DNA of 10,601 nucleotides from Rhodopirellula sp. (GTDB lineage: Bacteria > Planctomycetota > Planctomycetia > Pirellulales > Pirellulaceae). The notes beneath the pieces are model-generated. The model was not told where the DNA came from and did no database searches. It worked only from the letters and a program-made list of their open reading frames with translations. Positions 8,401 through 10,601 of this stretch are shown piece by piece (the stretch's first letter is position 1; each line of letters starts with the position of its first letter). Where the stretch lies: contig PAXU01000114.1 in NCBI GenBank assembly GCA_002714565.1, positions 3,295-13,895 of the forward strand, read 5' to 3'. The position numbers and the translations under genes are program-made.

Positions 8401-10601
8401 GAGATTATCAATTTAATGATTTGGAATTAATCCCGGATAAACGCGAATATAAGGCTGGCGATAAGGTCAAGTTGCAAATCAATAGTAATCGCCGTGGCGC
8501 TACCGTCCTGCTGTTTGTACGACCGACCAATGGTGTATATTTCCGGCCCAAGATTATTCGCCTTAAAGGCAAGAGTACGGTTGAGGAGATCCTGGTTGTC
8601 AAAAAAGACATGCCTAACTTCTTTGTTGAAGCAACGACGGTGTTTGACGGTCGCGTTATAAGTCAGACGAAAGAAGTTGTCGTACCACCGGAAAAGCGTG
8701 TGCTCAATGTTCAGGTCATCCCATCCGCAGAAGAATATCTGCCAGGCGAGGATGCGACAGTTCGATTACATGTTACAGATATCAATGGTGATAATTTTGA
8801 AGGTAGCACCGTGGTATCGGTTTATGACAAGTCTGTCGAATACATTTCCGGTGGGTCGAATGTACCGGATATCAAGGAGTTCTTTTGGAAGTGGCGTCGC
8901 AACCACCGTCCGGGGCATCAAACGAATCTGGGTCGTCCTGGATACAACATGTATAAGAACGGAACGACAGGCATGACCATGCTTGGTGTGTTTGGGCATA
9001 CGGTAGCGGATGATTACTCCGGTGCGAATGACGCTAAATACAAAACGGCTAACGCGCCCGGCCTTGCTAGGAGGTCTATGTCCCGTCAAAGCTCATACAT
9101 ACTACAGGATACTGCCGAGATGGCTTCACCTGCTCAAGGACAGGCTTTGGGTGGTGGACTGGGTGGGGGCGGCCGTTTTGCAGCAAAAGGCCAGATTGCA
9201 ATGGAAACCGCATCTGCAGATCAGGCCATGTCGCCTCTCGATGGTCGAGGTCGGCAGAGCGGGCAACAAGGTGTTCCGCTGGTACAGCCAAATGTACGTA
9301 GTAATTTCGCGGACACAGCTCTATGGGCAGGCTCCGTCACTACGGATGTAAATGGAATTGCTGAAGTGTCTTTGAAAATGCCCGAAAACCTGACAACGTG
9401 GAAGGTCAACGTTTGGGCACTTGGCCATGGCACAAAGGTTGGCAGTGGTTCTGCGGAGGTTGTAACCCGTAAGAATCTGATTGTCAGACTTCAGGCACCT
9501 CGGTTCTTTGTTCAGAAGGACGAAGTTGTCTTATCGGCCAACGTTCATAATTATCTCGACACCGAGAAACAGGTTCAGGTAACGCTTGGACTGGAAGGTG
9601 GAGAACTCTCTTCCTTTAATGACCTGACGCAAAACGTTGTCATCCCAGCCAATGGTGAACAAAGGGTGGACTGGCGTGTAAAAGTGAATCACGAAGGTGA
9701 GGCCATCGTGCGCATGTCGGCGCTAACAGACGAAGAATCTGATGCGATGGAGACGACATTCCCTGTATTCGTGCACGGAATGTTGAAGACTGAAAGCTGG
9801 GCGGGGACAATTCGGCCGGACAAAAACAGTAGCCTAGTTCAAATAAACGTGCCGGCTGAACGGCGACCTGAACAATCACTGCTTGAGGTGCGATATTCTC
9901 CAACTCTCGCTGGTGCTATGGTCGATGCGCTACCTTATCTGGCAGACTTCCCGCATGGCTGTACCGAGCAGACGCTCAATCGATTTATTCCAGCAGTTAT
10001 CACGCAGAAGATCCTGCTCGATATGGATTTGAACCTCGAGCAGATTCGTGATAAACGTACCAATCTTAACGCACAGGAAATTGGTGACGGGAATGATCGA
10101 GCGCGGCAATGGCATCGTTGGCAAAAGAATCCGGTTTTTAGTGTTGATGAACTGGATCGAATGGTGGCGGCAGGTATTCAACGCCTCGCTGGCCAACAAA
10201 ACAGTGACGGCGGGTGGGGTTGGTTCTCCAGTTACGATCGTCCAAGCTGGGTTCATACAACTGCCACCGTTGTTCATGGTCTGCAAATCGCGAAGCGAAA
10301 TGGCATCAACCTCAAACCCGAGATGCTGGAACGAGGGCTAACCTGGCTGAAGCGGTATCAGGCCACCGAGTTAGAAAAACTCAAGCGAGCCGAGGCGAAA
10401 CAAAAGCCGTACAAGCTGTATGCAGATAACATGGACGCGCTAGTGTACCGCATTCTGACGGAAGCAGATCATGAAAATGATGATATGCGTGGGTTCCTTT
10501 ATCGGGATAGGAATCGTTTGACCGTTTACGGCAAGGTGCTGTTCGCACTTGGCCTGCACTCCGTTCAGCAAGAAGAACAGCTTAATATGCTGATTCGAAA
10601 T
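5358..10601 (+). CDS. Exported alpha-2-macroglobulin-like protease trap with CTEQ thioester (3' end missing)
   Basis: The frame is open for 1748 residues to the window edge. Bacterial macroglobulins trap proteases outside the inner membrane: bait cleavage activates a Cys-Gln thioester that links covalently to the attacker. A signal peptide covers 1-27 (hydrophobic 6-23, PALA before N28); Val before Cys14 argues against a lipobox. A helical, TPR-like region follows (QFTRAADHWREMITKF near 359-374). The MG2-like motif VFCITDRPVYRPEQ is at 635-648, FRVEEYKKPEFEV at 736-748 and LATRKPF at 900-906. The bait-region domain type (A2M_N_2) spans about 1022-1180. A Gly-rich bait-like segment covers about 1183-1312. 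The A2M/MG7 domain begins at NFADTALW (1316-1323), and the thioester domain holds GCTEQ with Cys1535 and Gln1538. An unusual Trp/Tyr-rich insert lies at 794-838. The ATG follows an in-frame TAA at 5340-5342; the ribosome site is weak (AAGG, 5344-5347). No pbpC partner is in view. Confidence 0.93.
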   Translation, partial: MKSKPFFSLLLAVCLIAVFSAVIPALANQDPASIRAQAVKELNDGNYRDALNLFKKLLHEKVLDDEKLGNDFMQAVSCIQQLNVYPEFNELAEKAVETHPANWRLLEAVARSYVSMPKYGFVIDGEFQRAARRNSGQPKHSTERDRIRSIQLLLQAEPFAKEDDDRAAVGQLYMYLANSFLNHRGYQESWRLQVLIDLDTLPDYEPGYYYGRAVSSAPVNDEGSPLVYSAVENLEDAENDGERWRWALNQAIEMHTSSRHSAEWHFATFLHQQFGVQTMQYYFPAQRDTDAAEENRNGRFALDSLNDKETIAQLATGVKRFEMDDEFNFIKHFRRILNEAGHVYRESAASQIGSIYTNRRQFTRAADHWREMITKFNVPARHYFRTNLDQIVGNYGMFEHINGQSITEPKLGFRFRNATGVSFTAQPINVEKLLADVKAYLKSSPMRLDWNRVQLQNIGWRILNQDLAKYVRRDNDTKWHVDLEPRDGHYDKREIVDVPLENAGAYWVTGKVDDGNTANSLIWLYDTAIVKKALAGGNLYFVCDAETGQPIEEIKLDFFGYRQLNTKEGTYRITSTEFSTVTDGNGQVFPEASKMPTNHQWLITAKDNDGRFAYVGFQGVWFANRHDPIYNSTKVFCITDRPVYRPEQTAHFKLWLRRAQYDQDDDSQFANASCRIEIYDGKNEKVYSTTGKADEFGGIETNWDIPEDATLGVYRVHVHGIAGTGNRLQISGGNSFRVEEYKKPEFEVTVEAPSKPVELGEIITAKVNAKYYFGSPVSEATANIKVTRTSYHQNWYPDAHWDWCFGRGYWWYCYDYPWYPGWHEWVGCLRPYPIWAPYHDAAPEVVLDLETEVGPDGTISFDIDTSIAKELHGNTDHRYTVTAEVRDKSRRTIVGSGEVLATRKPFTVFTWLDRGYYNVGDTIQATFKAQTLDQRAVKGSGKLTLYRITYKDGKPVETTVRKWNIETNDLGDSAQKIAASKPGQYRLSLTLEDEHDHEVEGGYIFTVRGRESDGRDYQFNDLELIPDKREYKAGDKVKLQINSNRRGATVLLFVRPTNGVYFRPKIIRLKGKSTVEEILVVKKDMPNFFVEATTVFDGRVISQTKEVVVPPEKRVLNVQVIPSAEEYLPGEDATVRLHVTDINGDNFEGSTVVSVYDKSVEYISGGSNVPDIKEFFWKWRRNHRPGHQTNLGRPGYNMYKNGTTGMTMLGVFGHTVADDYSGANDAKYKTANAPGLARRSMSRQSSYILQDTAEMASPAQGQALGGGLGGGGRFAAKGQIAMETASADQAMSPLDGRGRQSGQQGVPLVQPNVRSNFADTALWAGSVTTDVNGIAEVSLKMPENLTTWKVNVWALGHGTKVGSGSAEVVTRKNLIVRLQAPRFFVQKDEVVLSANVHNYLDTEKQVQVTLGLEGGELSSFNDLTQNVVIPANGEQRVDWRVKVNHEGEAIVRMSALTDEESDAMETTFPVFVHGMLKTESWAGTIRPDKNSSLVQINVPAERRPEQSLLEVRYSPTLAGAMVDALPYLADFPHGCTEQTLNRFIPAVITQKILLDMDLNLEQIRDKRTNLNAQEIGDGNDRARQWHRWQKNPVFSVDELDRMVAAGIQRLAGQQNSDGGWGWFSSYDRPSWVHTTATVVHGLQIAKRNGINLKPEMLERGLTWLKRYQATELEKLKRAEAKQKPYKLYADNMDALVYRILTEADHENDDMRGFLYRDRNRLTVYGKVLFALGLHSVQQEEQLNMLIRN
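7737..7871 (+). other. Trp/Tyr-rich insert in the macroglobulin-like protein
   Basis: Residues 794-838 contain 9 Trp, 8 Tyr, 1 Phe and 3 Cys in 45 positions. Clusters include HWDWCF (800-805), GYWWYCYDYPWYPGW (808-822) and RPYPIWAPY (830-838). The segment follows an MG3-like beta-domain strand (ATANIKVTR) and is followed by ordinary beta-rich sequence (EVVLDLETEVGPDG), so it looks like a loop inserted in a macroglobulin domain. The frame continues across it without disruption. The function is unknown; Trp-rich loops often bind carbohydrate, lipid or protein, but none of these can be chosen from sequence. Confidence 0.85.
8904..9293 (+). other. Bait-like low-complexity region of the macroglobulin-like protein
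   Basis: Residues about 1183-1312 lie between the bait-region-type domain and the A2M/MG7 domain, and lack regular beta pattern. The segment is rich in Gly, Ala, Ser, Gln, Asn and Met. It includes APGLARRSMSRQSSY, with Arg residues open to trypsin-like cleavage, and a Gly run at 1265-1272 (GGGLGGGG). Its position and composition fit an exposed protease-sensitive bait. The exact borders are estimates. Confidence 0.55.
9957..9971 (+). other. Thioester motif GCTEQ
   Basis: The codons give Gly1534-Cys1535-Thr1536-Glu1537-Gln1538, followed by TLNRFIPA. Cys and Gln at this spacing form the internal thioester in macroglobulins and complement proteins (GCGEQ in animals, CLEQ in E. coli YfhM). Both reactive residues are present, so the thioester is probably functional. 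Confidence 0.9.

Noticed and set aside
1..10601. tRNA genes, CRISPR arrays, insertion sequences or attachment sites
   Set aside because: No cloverleaf, spaced direct repeats, transposase frame or terminal inverted repeats were seen. The only strong repeat is the Pro-Glu tract.

Overview
The window most likely comes from a bacterium of the phylum Planctomycetota, perhaps a marine Pirellulales-type organism with about half G+C. This is inferred from the genes, not from an rRNA or marker search. Two proteins suggest it: a minus-strand membrane protein whose N-terminus resembles the degenerate J-like domain often seen in planctomycetes, and a very large alpha-2-macroglobulin with the build I recall from that phylum.

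Left part (1-3313, plus strand): the last 45 codons of a gene that looks like miaA (tRNA dimethylallyltransferase), a 156-base spacer, aspS (aspartyl-tRNA synthetase), a 67-base spacer with no clear terminator, and pgk (phosphoglycerate kinase). These are housekeeping genes for tRNA modification, tRNA charging and glycolysis. aspS and pgk may share a transcript. The AspRS carries His31 and Gly81, a pair associated with non-discriminating enzymes that charge both tRNA-Asp and tRNA-Asn.

Middle (3314-5015): a short convergent spacer with two small hairpins, then a minus-strand gene of 543 codons. Its product is predicted to have a J-like cytoplasmic domain without HPD, one transmembrane helix (216-239), an acidic linker with a perfect (Pro-Glu)18 tract (311-346), and an unassigned C-terminal domain outside the membrane.

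Right part (5016-10601): a 342-base AT-rich divergent intergenic region with a dyad and a TATAAT box, then an uninterrupted reading frame of 1748 codons that runs off the window. It encodes an exported alpha-2-macroglobulin-like protease trap with a signal peptide, an alpha-helical N-terminal region, macroglobulin domains, a Gly-rich bait-like segment and a CTEQ thioester. It also has a 45-residue Trp/Tyr-rich insert. The two divergent genes both concern the cell envelope and could be co-regulated, but the sequence alone does not show that they form one system. That pair is the most interesting part of the window.
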